Notes: generated by a model from the letters alone, not told the origin. 64,000 nt of DNA from Zygaena filipendulae (GCA_907165275.2 OU015649.1:10260001-10324000), one strand, 5' to 3'. Counted from the first letter of the stretch, positions 33,218 to 45,885 are shown. Numbers and translations: made by a program.

Positions 33218-34436
33218 TTATAATTACATACTCTATTTTCGCAACCAAGGCCTACCTACTAAGGTCAGGTACCTACAATATGGGGTCAAACTGTGTGAGA
33301 AAGGGTAATTACCTATTTCGTATCATCGATCTTCCTCGTGAAGGTGAAAGGTAACGCTTGCCGTTAGCGGGCTGGCTAACACAATGCAGTCACTTTGAAA
33401 TATCAGCTTGAAGTCGCACAAGGCCAGACTCTACACAGTCCGCACCGCGTTCTATTGAAACCAACAGGGTATCACAATAGACTCCTGAGCGGGCACCGGA
33501 ACGAAATGACATGAGCAATCGTTCCCGTCTCACTTTAAATATATTTCAATGTTTTGTATCTAACCACCACCTACCTACTATATTTTTATAAACTGTAGGT
33601 ATATTGTTATTGTTAGGTAAATTACAACATTGATTCATGAACGCACAAGCCATATACCGTTTTTAGATAAGGCTTTTTTTAGTCAACCAGTGATTAAATT
33701 TTAATCCTAAGGAGATGAGAAAAGATTATTTATAATTACTAAAGTGGAATCAGTTTTTTTTTATCCACTTCACAAGACACACAGATCTACTTGAGTTTTT
33801 AATTTAAGAAACTTGATTTATCATAACAGCGAGTGATATGAGAATTTTGTGTTTTGTCCACATAAATCTTTTTATCTATGCATAAGTAACTAGAGTAGAA
33901 TGAATAATGATAATGCAATTATTAACTTTTTAGGCAAAGTCTGAAATCAAAAGGCACGTTTACAACCCACTTCACTTCAATGTGTGTTTCCCAGTTTTAC
34001 CATCAAATCTTTGAAGGTGAGGATGATTAAGGATTTTGTAGAGTATTTTTATAACACTAAAGCTCGTCTTTAATAAAAGTATTTAATAACATAATTATAA
34101 TAAATAAATAAATCCCTATAGATTAACGAATAATTTCCAAAATTCTTATACTTTGCCAATATAACAATACAAAGCGTATTGTTACACGAACACTGGCAAT
34201 TGACATTCAAAATTGGTTTTTGGGGATTTTGAATCTGCAGATTGAATCGTTAGTTGCTAAAGTAGTCTCAAACTAAACTCACCTGCAGCGACTGAAATCG
34301 GAATAACATAATAACACAATTCAAAACGTAGTCAAACTGTTGTTGTAGGAATTGGAATGGAACGAAAGTTTTCAAAATCAATTCTAATCACAAAGTTTTG
34401 TACATTTTTTATTGGATTTAAAATCTTAGTAGGTAA
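33218..34436. other. Non-coding spacer
   Basis: AT-rich sequence with a modest GC-rich stretch at about 33350-33530. No exon, RNA or repeat recognised. Confidence 0.4.
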
Positions 34437-34630
34437 TATAATATTTTAATTGCTAAAGTTTGTATGTTTGTGACTCAATGACGCATAAACGGTTGAATGG
34501 ATTTGAATGAAATTTGGATATAGCTACACAATACAACTTACTGTATTTTAACCTATTACATAGGATACTTTTATACCGGTAATAATTTAAGTCACACAGG
34601 TGAAACTGCGCCGCGGCCCAAGAAATAGTT
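34437..34630 (+). repeat. Degenerate Helitron-like repeat
   Basis: Contains CTCAATGACGCATAAACGGT and ends GGTGAAACTGCGCCGCGGCC followed by a decayed AAATAG terminus. Confidence 0.6.
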
Positions 34631-34691
34631 TAGATTAAATCTAAAATATGAATCTAGCCCCAATCTCCTCCACCCGTGCTATAAACAAACT

Positions 34692-34775
34692 AGATGAAAT
34701 AAAAGACACCATGACGACTATTAGATGAAACAAAAGACACCATGAACGATGAAATAAAAGACACCATGACGACCT
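34692..34775 (+). repeat. Minisatellite, three ~30-bp units
   Basis: Three copies of GATGAAA(T/C)AAAAGACACCATG with short variable spacers (CGACTATTA, AAC). Non-coding context. Confidence 0.75.
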
Positions 34776-35321
34776 TTAGGTCACTATTGTTATCGGCGAT
34801 AGTGCCCGCGATTGTTAAACTTACAAAACAACATTCCATGTAGTTGCCAACTACACACATATGCATAAAAGTCAGACATACCTACCTACCTATAGAGGCA
34901 GGTACCCACTTGACTCGAGTGACCTTTCCGCGGTGACCGTGAGCGAACGCAGTTTGCTAATCTAGCAAAGTTTTATGTCATTCCCAAACGAAGCATTCCC
35001 AATTTTCTACTCCGTAAATTGAAATTTTCTCGCCGAGGACGCTCTGCGGTGGATTAATTCACAATTTATTTCGTTTACTTCAATTAGATTACACACTAAT
35101 CTTTCTTTTAAATCTTTCTTTTAAAACTAATGACATATTATACCTTCCTCTATTAGAACTGCACTATGGGGTGCGTCTTTACATCTCCTATACATATACA
35201 TAAGTGAAGCGTCTGTTTGTAATTATTCCAAATTAACAGTTTTTCACAAATATAAGCATGCATGTTACTCTTATATATAAGTACCTACGGTAGGTACTTA
35301 CATGCAAAAAAATTTTTTTAC

Positions 35322-35480
35322 ATGTCTGTCTGTCTGATTGTTCCGACTAATCTCTGAAACGGCTTTACCGATTTGAACGGGATATCACTGGCTAGCTGAT
35401 GTTATAAAGAGTAACTACTTAAATTATTTTAGAAAAATAACTTCTACGGGAACTCCGAAACTCACGCAGGGCACAGCTAG
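35322..35480 (+). repeat. Helitron-like repeat
   Basis: CTGTCTGTCTGATTG microsatellite-like start, an internal CATCAGCTA-like segment, and a GGGCACAGCTAG end before T. Confidence 0.7.
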
Positions 35481-35739
35481 TTGGAAATATTTAAAAGAAA
35501 GTAACGCAGGCGTAACGCAACTCTAATAATATCATTATCTATACCTATACAATACTACATATACATACAAAAATCTCCCTGAAATAATATACCATAGGTA
35601 GGTACGAGTAATATATTTAACCAATCGGTCAAGGTGAACCACACATAAACGTCTGAAGCAGTTAACTATCTTTTATGTATACGTTGTCGGTTAAAAATGT
35701 TTCATTGACCATATTTACGTATTTATGAGGTTTAGAGCC

Positions 35740-35895
35740 CGTCTCGTCTGCGGTGAGGCAGGTAATCACACCCAATTACGTTTCGATCAGGACAGAGCTG
35801 GCGGCGTGTGCGGTCGCCATAACCGGATTATTGGCCGGTGGCGCTAAGGGTGGCGCAAGCGGCAGGCGGCAGACGGAGCGGCACGAGCAAAAGCA
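35740..35895. other. GC-rich patch
   Basis: High CpG sequence (GGCGGCGTGTGCGGTCGCC...) directly left of a MITE. Possible promoter or exon of an unseen gene; no supporting frame. Confidence 0.3.
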
Positions 35896-36126
35896 GGGCC
35901 CTTATTCACTATGACCATAACACGCCGCGTTCAGATAAGTCGCCGCAAAAACTGTTTTTCCCTCTCGATCAAAGAAATATCACTTTAAATAAATACAATT
36001 ACAACGTTTGTTATAGTATGCAGAATATTAATTTCTAATATTTTGTCACCTGGAGCGGTCGGAATTGTGTTTTTAGGACGCGCGTTATGGGCAAGGAATG
36101 TTGTTGGTCATACAGAATAAGGGCCC
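35896..36126 (+). mobile_element. MITE with GGGCCCTTATTC termini, copy A
   Basis: 231 bp. Left end GGGCCCTTATTCACTATGAC; the right end is its inverse with a few mismatches. A related copy in opposite orientation is at 47915-48103. No obvious target duplication, no coding capacity. Confidence 0.8.
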
Positions 36127-36903
36127 AGTACTTACCACGCCACGCCACTACAACTGCCGCCAACCCTGCTTCATAATTTGATACAGATCCATAAGCATCT
36201 TAGCTTTATAAACGATGTTAATTTGAATTGTCGCCAAAACGGAAAATAATAATAAAAATAACGGTATGACATGATCCCAAACTAATTGTATAAAGAGAAG
36301 TTGGGCTATGGGTGATCTATACTTTTTGTGGTTATACAGATACGTTCTTATGGGACAAACTAAACACCGACGCAAAGTAAAATATGTACTTACATAAATA
36401 ATTACTTACTTTGATACGAAGATTGAACCCATGGCGCCATAGCGTAGCCCTAGCAGTCAAGTTTACTTACTACTACAGCTACACCAACGGTGCTGTCTGG
36501 ATGTTACCATATCGTTGTTAATTAATGTAAGTAAAAATAATTAAAAATATTAGCAAATAGACAGATTTTATTTTCACTTTTTAATTTTGTCGACATTACT
36601 ACGCCGCGCCGACAAAACACTAAATATAGTAGCAATCGCGCTTTAGTCTTGGGTTAGTCACGATGGCGTTGATACGCAATTAGTGGCTTACAATTTACAA
36701 TAAATTCAAAAATTGGTTTACCAATAGGTAAACTAAAAAAATGTCGACTCGTTATAGATAATTCAATCTTTGTCTTTAAACGATTATATTTTTTAAGGAA
36801 ATAAAAGTAATTGTTACTAGGAAGGTTCCTACATAATTTTTCGTAATTTTTGGCAAAAAATTAAATTGACGGCGAGTATACAGATTACTTAATATACTTA
36901 GTA

Positions 36904-37088
36904 CTAGCTGTCCCCCACGGTAATTTCAGAGTTCCCGCGGGATTCCCAGGATAAACTATAGATATAAACTTTCCTCATGAATCACTCTATCTATTGGTGA
37001 AAACCGCATGATAATCCGTTCAGTAGTTTCTGAGTTTATCGCGATCATTGCAGCGGAAGCGACTCCATTTTATACTATCTAAACAAGA
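36904..37088 (-). repeat. Helitron-like repeat, complete
   Basis: A/CTAGCTGTCCCCCACGG...ACTATCTAAACAAGA/T. Inverse of the intron 17 copy (shared GAATCACTCTATCTATTGGT). Confidence 0.8.
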
Positions 37089-37474
37089 TAATAAAAAGAC
37101 ATTTTTTCTTGAGCGGTAAGTTTTTCACGAGACGACACCTTTACTTCATTCTCAGTTCTTATTTAATTACCGTGTGGTAATTCCGTTATGAAATTTACTT
37201 ATTGGCCTAACAAGATCAAATTACTTACTTTTATATCAGTTTTATTCACAATACTTATGTAAGTGCATAATTATGTATCATATGAAATAAACCAAATAAA
37301 TGCACCGTTACGAGATCACAAGCACATTCTCTGCAAGCAAAATTCGTGTGAGAAAATAATCTGGCAATTAACACCTTCGCCGACGCTTTATACCTACGTA
37401 TTTGTTACTTGATCTCTTTAAAATGAGACTGATAAAAGTTAGCAGTGAATTGTTAGTTTGTGCCATAATTTTTA

Positions 37475-37665
37475 CTATTTATTTATTATTTTCTATGTCG
37501 CAGAGCCAAACGGGCAGGTGGGGCACACCTGATGGTAATTGAAGCCGCCCACCGCCCATGGATATCTGCAACACCATCAGAAGGCATGCAGGTACGTTGC
37601 CGACCTGGAATGGGAATGGGAACTGGCGCTCAAGGCTGCCGGCTTGGCGACAGATTTTCAACTTG
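37475..37665 (-). mobile_element. Retroposon 3' tail, inverted
   Basis: Reverse complement carries GTTGCAGATATCCATGGGCGG, ACCATCAGGTG and GCCCGTTTGG, as at 29546, plus about 100 bp more upstream sequence than that copy. Confidence 0.65.
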
Positions 37666-37719
37666 AAGGTGGTACCTAGACTGCCGAGTGCTAGAAACCA
37701 CCATACCGTGGTTTCTTCT

Positions 37720-38405
37720 GTATCACTCTGGATAACTGAAGCTCCCTATAAGTGAAAGAATTTTCAAAATCGATTCATTAGGTCTAGAGATAGTTGTTCC
37801 CCCGTGGGTTTACCCGCGGGAAATTTGGGAGTTTCCGCGGGTATTCCGGAATAAAAAGTACCCTATGGCACTCAGGATCACTGCAGCTTCCTATAAGTGA
37901 AAGAATTTTCAGAATCGGTTCAGTAGATCCAGATATTATCCCCTACAACCTCACAAACTCACAATCTCCGGAGTTTCCGCGGGAATTCCGGAATAAAAAG
38001 TACTCTATGTTACTCAAGATCACTGTAGTTTCTTATAAGTGAAAGAATTTTTAAAATCGGTTCAGTAGATACAGATATTACCCACTACAATCTCACAAAC
38101 TCACGAACTCACAAAGTCCGAAGTTCCCGAGGGAATTCCTGGATAAAAATTACCCTGTATCACTCTGGATAACTGAAGCTCCCTATAAGTGAAAGAATTT
38201 TCAAAATCGATTCATTAGATCTAGAGATAGTTGTTCCCCCGTGGGTTTACCCGCGGGAAATTTGGAAGTTTCCGCGGGTATTCCGGAATAAAAAGTACCC
38301 TATGGCACTCAGGATCACTGCAGCTTCCTATAAGTGAAAGAATTTTCAAAATCGGTTCAGTAGATCCAGAGATCCCCTACAACGTCACAAACTCACAAAC
38401 CCACA
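37720..38405 (-). repeat. Helitron-like repeat with 437-bp tandem duplication
   Basis: TAGTTGTTCCCCCGTGGGTT recurs at 37791 and 38228 (437-bp period), and each period contains two or three variants of a ~150-bp segment (GTGAAAGAATTTTCA...CTATG-CACTCAGGATCACTG). Same subfamily as 56697-57190. Confidence 0.8.
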
Positions 38406-41060
38406 AACTCAAAAAACAAAAAAAAAAAACAACAAAAAAAATAATATTTACTTATATAAATATATATATACTTAATTAAATGACTGATGTAATGAAAACT
38501 GGCCAAGTCTAATCTACCCTACTTTAAGATCTCACACTTTTAAATAACAGCAATTGTTATAGGTATCCAATAAAGCAAAGAAATAGAGTTTAATACTTGT
38601 TCATAATGGTATTTTGTTCCTATAAATACATATTTCGATTTTGCGTAGAACTTGGCACTCATTTAGATCTCCATTCTTTTTGCGGCGAAGCCCACAGCCA
38701 AGCATAATTTTTGTATTGAACTTGGCTCTCCTTTTTTACATTTATGTTTTTGGTGGGATAAATTATTAAAGAAAACATCTAATGTACGACATTTTTATTA
38801 CACCTCAAAAATAAAGAGGACTGCAGATACGTGGAATGGATTTTAATTAAAATCTGAATCTATTATAAGGCACAAACTCCATTCAGGTGGAAGTGGGAAT
38901 ACGAGCCGTCCATTATGAACGGCGATCTGGTTATTTACTTAACCTGTTTCAGTGGTAGAGACAAAAGGCCGAGCCGGACTCATTCCGTGCGGATATGCTG
39001 CAGTGGTCGCGCGTCACAAAGCGAATAAATGAATTGTCGCCGGCGGAAAACAGAAAAAACGATAACCAATTCAATACAACTTCCTATGCGGAGATTCTAT
39101 TTTATATTTTGTTTACATGTCAGGTCAGACTCTGCGATCCACAAACTGCAGCCATGTGACAAGTGAACATCGGGAAACTGGAAACTTAAAAAAAATACTA
39201 AGTATATAAAACAAAGTCGCTATCCGCATTTCGCCTTTGTGTCGGCGGCGTAATTGATACTCTAAATTAGGCAACGGATTTTGGACGGTTGTTGCTATAA
39301 ACGAAAAATTCTGGAAGTAATAATTGTAATAGTAAGTGTGAAACGGAATTCCCAGAATTTGTGAAACCGCGGGTAACATCTAGTTCAGAATAAAAAAGGG
39401 GCTTATTCCAAGTTATAATTTAGCTAGCTATAATTTTATGCGTCTAGTAGGTACTTAGATACTTAAAATACTTTTATAAAGAGTGTTTAGGTTTTACAAT
39501 ACCTAAAGGAAGCGCCAACAACCAACTAGCGGGTCTTGTGAAATATTCAAATCTCGGAGGGCGAATCTCCCCGCGCCACCGTAAAATGCAAAACAAGGAA
39601 AGTTCGCCCCTAAATCAACCGCGGGGGGAACTGCGTCCTTGTGATCCTAGAGGCAAACTTTTCCCCAAAACAAACATTCGCCTTGTCTGCGATCGTACTG
39701 TCTTTCCAATTTATGCAAAAAGATAATTAAGGAAACCATGTCATAAATAGGTTGAACGGTCAAAGCTCACAACAACGATCAAAGTAGGTAAGTATTTAAT
39801 TAATTTTACAAAATTTATTTACTTAATATTTCTTTTGTTATTAAATATTTATCCGGTTCGATCCGTGACATATAATATTTTAGATCCAGTTTATTATACC
39901 TAAACAGGGAAACACTCGTATTATTTACGTGCGGTGGCGATTAGGTCTCTTTGGTGACCGCACGTTCCATAACACAACATGAGAACATAAAATAACATCC
40001 ATAAATGTTCACTGCTGCAATAATTTCGCCTAAATTTATGTGGAACACATGCTGATGTAGGAAGTAGTTATATACTTTTAAATACGAGTATAAAACGCCA
40101 GTAAAAATTCTAAACGATATCCGACAAGTTAGTGATTGCGCGTTTCAAAAGAAAAAATTTTTTACATTAAGTACTTTATTTAAGTAACTGCTCTAAGTGA
40201 CAAGCGAATACCGAAACTATATATACGTATAATAATATATATATATACGTATATAACTATATATTACGTATATATAACTTAATTACTTAATTGTTTATTA
40301 ACCAATTTGGAAAATTCTACCAGTTCTATCATAAATATCGCAAAATCCCTAATTTGTTTAAGTTTATATAGAAGAAAAGCGATTTGTAAAAAAAGCGTTA
40401 ATAAGCTTACGGAGTATGGTTTAATTAAATAATTATACAAATAAGAGTTCAGAGCTATATGGAGGATACAAACAATAATGGAGTAAAACAAGCGGACGAG
40501 CGTCCATTATCTCACTCTAACCTAGTTCCAGAGTAGCGCAGTGAACACGAAAAGCGAAACGAGGCTAAATTCCCAACGAGATGTAAACAAATGAAGCGAA
40601 CCGCTGAAAAAGTACACACAAGCCAAGCCGATATCGCGACTGTAGGAAACTTACTGTTACCATGGTGAGCCAACATGTCGATAGCGACCGATACACGGGC
40701 TGCAATTGAAAACATCGCCCTTGAGTAGGAACTCAATAAATATTACTATTTATATATATGTACCTTCCTTTGTTTGTTTTCTATGTTTCTTTGTTTGTTT
40801 TTCGTGCTATGAAACTTTGGTGGATAGTGGAGCGCGCGCCCGGGGAAGGTTTAAAAAAATAATTAAAAACTAACATTGCGTTACAATTAATGCATGTGGG
40901 GCATAGTTTGGTACATAAATTTGATTCGCAATATTTTAATCTACCTATCATAAATGTAATTTTTATGGAGTTTATTATATGTATAATACTTACGATTTAA
41001 CGTAGGAAAAATAATGCTGTTATATTCTCATATAAAGTAATATTAAAAAGGGGAAAAATT
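38406..41060. other. Non-coding spacer
   Basis: Contains a fragment of a Helitron-like end (about 39340-39382), an AT-palindromic TACGTATA-rich tract (40215-40277) and no credible gene. A minus-strand open frame at 40512-40736 has slightly raised GC but no start context or homology I recognise. Confidence 0.4.
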
Positions 41061-41534
41061 AATCGCACACCCAGATCTAAAGAGAGCTAACTCAAAAATC
41101 ACGATTTTAGAGTTAAGTTTTTTAACTAAACAAGGAAATACAGTAACATTATTTAGAGTTGTCGCTGTTTTGGTGATTAGTACAGAGTGAATTAAAGCTA
41201 CATTTTGAGTTGAATTAGTATTGGAAGTAAAATCGGTAAAGATTGTGTTTTTAAATTCACTAATACAGGTTCAACTCCAAATAACAAAAAAAAATTACAT
41301 ACATTTGTTAAACAATACGGAAGTAACTAAAAAAAATCCAACTTTCCGCCCCAATATGCGAATAAAACCCAAGATTCTTATAACATCTTTTTTCTACCTA
41401 GATTTCCAATTATTCATTGATCAAAACAGAAAACTTCTTAAACGGATAGGAACATGGCAATCAGTTTGTCGCGTTTTCTGAAAAAAGTGTTTTTTTGAGT
41501 TAATCGATGTTTTTTAGATCTAGGTGTGCGATTT
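41061..41534. mobile_element. TIR MITE, 474 bp
   Basis: Left end AATCGCACACCCAGATCTAA...AACTCAAAAA; right end is its inverse (TTTTTGAGTTAA...TTAGATCTAGGTGTGCGATT), about 38-bp arms with a small indel. The long interior frame (41221-41481) is AT-driven, not transposase-like. Confidence 0.75.
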
Positions 41535-41544
41535 GATTCTTTTT

Positions 41545-41714
41545 TGATTGTTTGTTTGTTACAATTTAACTCAAAAACTATTGGACCGATTTCAAAAATT
41601 GTATTACCATTCAAATGCTACATTACCCTAGTACTTAACATAGGCTATATTGTAACCTGGAATTCCAGCGGGAATTCCGAAATTACCGCGGATGAAACCA
41701 CGGAGAACAGCTAG
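41545..41714 (+). repeat. Helitron-like repeat
   Basis: TTGTTTGTTACAATTTAACTC...CCGCGGATGAAACCACGG-AGAACAGCTAG/T. Lies immediately right of the MITE. Confidence 0.75.
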
Positions 41715-42028
41715 TACTGTATAAATCAAGTCACTCTCAATATTTTTATCTGTTTTTACCGTTTCTACAACATTTCATAACATTTTTTTTTTCTTTAAGC
41801 TACCATACATAAACAAGACTATTCAAGGTTTCTTCATTATATGTTTAAAATAAATTTTAGTGTAGTAACATTGCACGTAGTGAGTTATTATTATAATTTA
41901 CCTAAAACAGAATTTTTTGTCAGTCAGGCAACATAAAAATACACTTTTAGTTGAATAACCCACTTTACTTTCCATGGCAATATCAAACATTCAAAACGTA
42001 CTATCTCATATCTTATAATATGTATAAA

Positions 42029-42304
42029 TCTTAATATAAATCACGTGTCACGTTGTTTGTCCGCGATGGACTCCTAAACTACTAACGGATTTTGATAAAA
42101 TTTTGTAACCATTTATAATATGGTCCAACTTAAAAGATAGGATAGTTTTTATCCCAGAATTCCCGCGGGAACTCCGGAATTAATGCGGGAAACAGCTAAT
42201 CACCGTAAACTACTGTCAGGGGTATAAAGAAGGACGTAGAGTAGGTGCTTTTTTCCCGAAATTCCTGCGAAATTACCGCGGGTGAAACCGCAAGGCACAG
42301 CTAG
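42029..42304 (+). repeat. Helitron-like repeat, complete
   Basis: A/TCTTAATATAAATCACGTG...GGCACAGCTAG/T, 276 bp; full-length relative of the 9-kb array with the additional internal CAGCTAATCACC end. Confidence 0.88.
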
Positions 42305-42678
42305 TTGTATTATAAAATGAGGAAATTCTCGTTATTGTCTTATGTACGAGCATATTGCTAATATTAATAAACATAAAATATTATAAGTAAATACAGGTTA
42401 ATTACCTAGCAAAATATGCAACGTTTTGATTATTGTCATCATTCGTAACGAACACGTAGGTACGGCAATATATGTTGTGTTCCCGGGACCCCACTATCTC
42501 ATAACAACCCTGAACACTTTGAGTAAAGTCGAAATCACAATGGCCAAAATTTTGATGTCAAGCTATGATCTATACTAATATTAAAAATAGAAAAAGTTTG
42601 TGAGTTTGTGACGTCGTTGTAGGGGGTAATCTCTGGATCTACTGAACTGATATTAAAAATTCTTCCTCTTATAGAAAG

Positions 42679-43000
42679 GCTAGTTTCCTAAATATTTTTT
42701 TTTAGTCCGTTTTGTAGATTATTAAAAAATATTGGACACGTATTTTTTTATTTTTTATGTAACCAAAAAATAACGGAGATATATCAAGTCGAAATTTCAC
42801 ATGACGTCACGCCTCGCTACAGTTTGTTCGCACGTTATAGCGAGCTGTGACATCACGAGTCCCCCACCCTAAACTTTAATGCGCTTTATCTATGCATATT
42901 TCCATTATTTTAAAAAAGCAAAAAATACGTGTCTTTTATTTTTTTATTATCTAACTGACGGACTAAATAGAATTTTGATTTTTTTACCCAGGAAACTAGC
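42679..43000. mobile_element. CRE-containing MITE, copy 1
   Basis: 322 bp between GCTAGTTTCC and GGAAACTAGC. Sub-terminal inverted ACACGTATTTTTT / AAAAATACGTGT. Contains TGACGTCA. Almost identical to 54771-55092, diverged relative at 61927-62190. No coding capacity. Confidence 0.82.
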
Positions 43001-43175
43001 TCACTTTAATAATTGTTATAATATAATAATGTAGTGTTCCTATAAAATCAATGATCTCAACAAGACTCTCGAAAACCCATTACCCTTTTTTGTTTCATTA
43101 TAAACGTCCTATTGTCAATTTTCAAATTTAGAAATATATATAAAAATAAAAATAACCAAAAAGGAGTTCTCAACA
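43001..43175 (-). repeat. BEL/Pao LTR fragment
   Basis: On the minus strand TGTTGAGAACTCC follows a GGTGGGGAGGA polypurine tract (43176-43187), the expected PPT/3' LTR junction of BEL elements. Truncated at 43001 by the MITE. Confidence 0.6.
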
Positions 43176-43261
43176 TCCTCCCCACCATGGCGCATGAGGA
43201 TACATACAGTTTACACAGTTTAACAATGCGCCATATACAAACACAATTAAATTAACACAAA

Positions 43262-43708
43262 TTAAAAATTAAATCTGTCCGGTACTTTAATGAGTCGACC
43301 AGAACGTGTTTTAGTAGGAGATCGCGTTGTAGAGACAACAGGCCGCGGGGGGCGGGCACCACTCCCCAACACAATATGCTCATCGGCTGATAACTCCAAG
43401 GGATAGATCGCCTGGATTGCTCTTAAACGTTCTCCTGCTGCTGTCTTTACTTTGACAACTCTTTTATGCCCATCTGCACCCTCAAGGATATGTCGTGTTT
43501 TAGTAGGAGATCGCGTTGTAGAGACAACAGGCCGCGGGGGGCGGGCACCACTCCCCAACACAATATGCTCATCGGCTGATAACTCCAAGGGATAGATCGC
43601 CTGGATTGCTCTTAAACGTTCTCCTGCTGCTGTCTTTACTTTGACAACTCTTTTATGCCCATCTGCACCCTCAAGGATATCCAGCACTAGCCCTAACGGC
43701 CACTCTAC
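43262..43708 (-). pseudogene. BEL/Pao Pol C-terminus with internal tandem duplication
   Basis: Open frame ending in a natural stop. WPLGLVLDILEGADGHKRVV and following VKVKTAAGERLRAIQ match the C-terminal DUF5641 region of BEL/Pao Pol (family knowledge), and it finishes RSGRLIKVPDRFNF, typical of the family's end. 63 residues are exactly duplicated in frame (189 bp; copies start at 43305 and 43494, no difference seen). Only this tail of Pol is present; everything upstream is missing, so it is a dead fragment. The frame nominally extends to 43723 into Helitron-like sequence. Confidence 0.75.
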
Positions 43709-43922
43709 CGCGGGTAAAACCACAGGAGAACAGCTATCTCTGGATTTACTAAACCGATTTTGAAAATTCTTTCACTTATAGGAAGCTGCAGTGATCCTGA
43801 GTTACATAGGGTACTTTTTATCCCGGAATTCCCGCGGGAACTCCGGAGTTTGTGAGTTGGTGTTTTTGAGATTGTAGGGGATAATCTAAATTACCGCGGG
43901 CGAAACCGCGGGAATCAGCTAG

Positions 43923-44697
43923 TATTATATAAGACTTAAAGTAATGGTGGTAGGGCCATGCATTAATCTCTCAATTTTTCTATTTTTACTAACCTAATTA
44001 TTAAACTCAACTCGAATAAATTGTCAGTAACTAAAATGTAAAGTTTTGTTTTATTAGAGTTTTTATAGTATAAAACTAGATACCCTAAACTAGGAGACCT
44101 GTGACTCCAGGGCTAAATACCTAGATCTAAAAATACTTAAGATATATTAATCAGGTTTAATAACTTTAGAATAATTAAACCTCAGACATAATTATTTAGC
44201 TACACTCAGGATCAAACTTTATTCTTATCTGAGTACTCCCAAACTTTAGAGAGCACCGTAAGGAGTCATAAAAATTGTGTGCGATTCTGTATCCACTCGA
44301 CAATGTCCTACGCAGGCCCACTGTGCCCTCCCCTTCAAGTGCGGTAATACCGCTTCGAGGGGCTTTGTTTCATTGTTAACCGATGCTTGATAACTTGATG
44401 CTTACTTGATGACTTATTGCGTGAACTTGAGTTCGTCGGACGCAATATTCGCTGATCTCAAGTTTTGCTTCGTCAATCGTCAACTATGTAGATTTGGTTA
44501 ACTCAAGTACGTGCATGATACTTTCAACTGCTTGCGGTCAAGTAGATCAATTAGCAAGAGGATTATGGGAGCGATTCATTTTAAAAATTCGCTTGAAAGA
44601 CGAATGGTGATGGTAATGTTATTCTTATGTTTTTATTTTTTCATATTTTGGATAACAATATCTTTCAATAAGTGTAAAGGAAATTAGGTGTCTGTCC
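43923..44697. other. Non-coding spacer
   Basis: AT-rich, with a short GC-richer stretch at about 44290-44370. Nothing recognised. Confidence 0.4.
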
Positions 44698-45029
44698 ATT
44701 CTAACTATAATATTATAAATGCGAAAGTGAATTTCTTTTTTGTTTGTTTGTTAGGCTTTCACAGCTACAACCGCTCAACCGATCACCACAAAATTTTGCA
44801 TACTCGTTGTCAGGGGTTTAGAGAAGGATATAGGCTACTTTTTACCCCGGAATTCTCACTGAAATTTCCAAATTAAAGACTAGAAAAAAAACTACATTAA
44901 ATTTTGCATACCTCCTACACGTTGTCAAAGGTAGGAACAGAAAAAAATATAGGGTAGTAGGTACTTTTATCTCGGAATAACCGCGGGATCTCCACAACTA
45001 ACGCGGGTAAAACCGCGGGGAACAGCTAG
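44698..45029 (+). repeat. Helitron-like repeat, double
   Basis: Two partial units in the same direction: the first from TTATAAATGCGAAAGTGAAT to about 44880, the second re-entering at ACACGTTGTCAAAGG and ending GGAACAGCTAG/T. Confidence 0.7.
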
Positions 45030-45369
45030 TATAAAATATAAGTAAAGACCACCAATTTATTATTAACTACGCCACTGTAATATCGTCGCATGAAGTTCTT
45101 ACATAGCATAACGATGGTTACTATAGACCTACATCGGACCTCATCAATTCCTGTCATCAGTCACCGACGAGCCAAATTATTATGAATGGCCATCCGATAC
45201 CAGCGCGATGCGAGCCTCGTGTTTCACTTTCACATGTATTACCCGAGTGACCTAATTCGCTAGATATTTCTTATTACATTAGGGGTGTAAGAAGAAGTGA
45301 TGAACAGATATATTATGACACTTTTGATATTATTTAAGTTACACATACACTTCTTATATTAGGATGGAT

Positions 45370-45460
45370 ACGGGAGACAGAATCATGCTTAGTGATGTGC
45401 AATCGGAGAGGCCTACGTCCTGCAGTGGACTGTTATGGGCTGATGATGTCAATCATATAA
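45370..45460 (+). repeat. LINE 3' end fragment
   Basis: GAGAGGCCTACGTCCTGCAG then TGGACTGTTATGGGCTGATG, the conserved 3' end of a common lepidopteran non-LTR element (from memory). Confidence 0.6.
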
Positions 45461-45885
45461 CTAAATTTGTTAGGTTATGATACAATATTTTCACATAGGT
45501 ACCTACCACACATTCGCAGACACTCTCCTATTAGATGACTTAGCAGACGAGCCAATATGGTCAAAAATATATTTATTATATTTTCAAAAATTATCACTCT
45601 TTGTCCCTAAAATAACCTGTTTCCTGAGGTTTCAGGTGAGCTAGGGAGGTGTGAAAATTTCATTTTTTTAACCTTTATTACTTACTAGAATTCAATATAA
45701 AAATAAATCTTTATCAGAGGTTCCTTAAGTCGTAATAATAGGTATGTAATATTCCTAATGTCAAGTCGTCAGTTCAAGTTTAGGCTTTACCGTCTGTGTC
45801 CAGACTCCAGACTGTAGCAGGTATGTATTATACATATTATGTACCTACGTACCTCACTTTTGGCTTCTCTGAACGTCGGGGTACC

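Larger units (their letters stand above)
42569..43922 (+). mobile_element. 1.35-kb Helitron-like element carrying MITE and BEL/Pao pieces
   Basis: Starts A/TCTATACTAATATTAAAAAT and ends GGAATCAGCTAG/T with a CCGCGGGCGAAACCGCGG hairpin, as in the 218-bp copy at 32534. The interior holds a MITE (42679-43000), a BEL/Pao 3' fragment (43001-43708), then an internal old end (CCGCGGGTAAAACCACAGG...CAGCT at about 43709-43732) and a second ~190-bp Helitron-like segment. Either fragment capture by the Helitron or nested insertion with deletion explains it. Confidence 0.65.

Noticed and set aside
39846..39875. GGTTCGATCC resembling a tRNA B box
   Set aside because: No matching A box or acceptor stem at the right distance; surrounding sequence does not fold as a cloverleaf.
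41221..41481. 86-codon open frame
   Set aside because: Lies inside a MITE and has no transposase motif.
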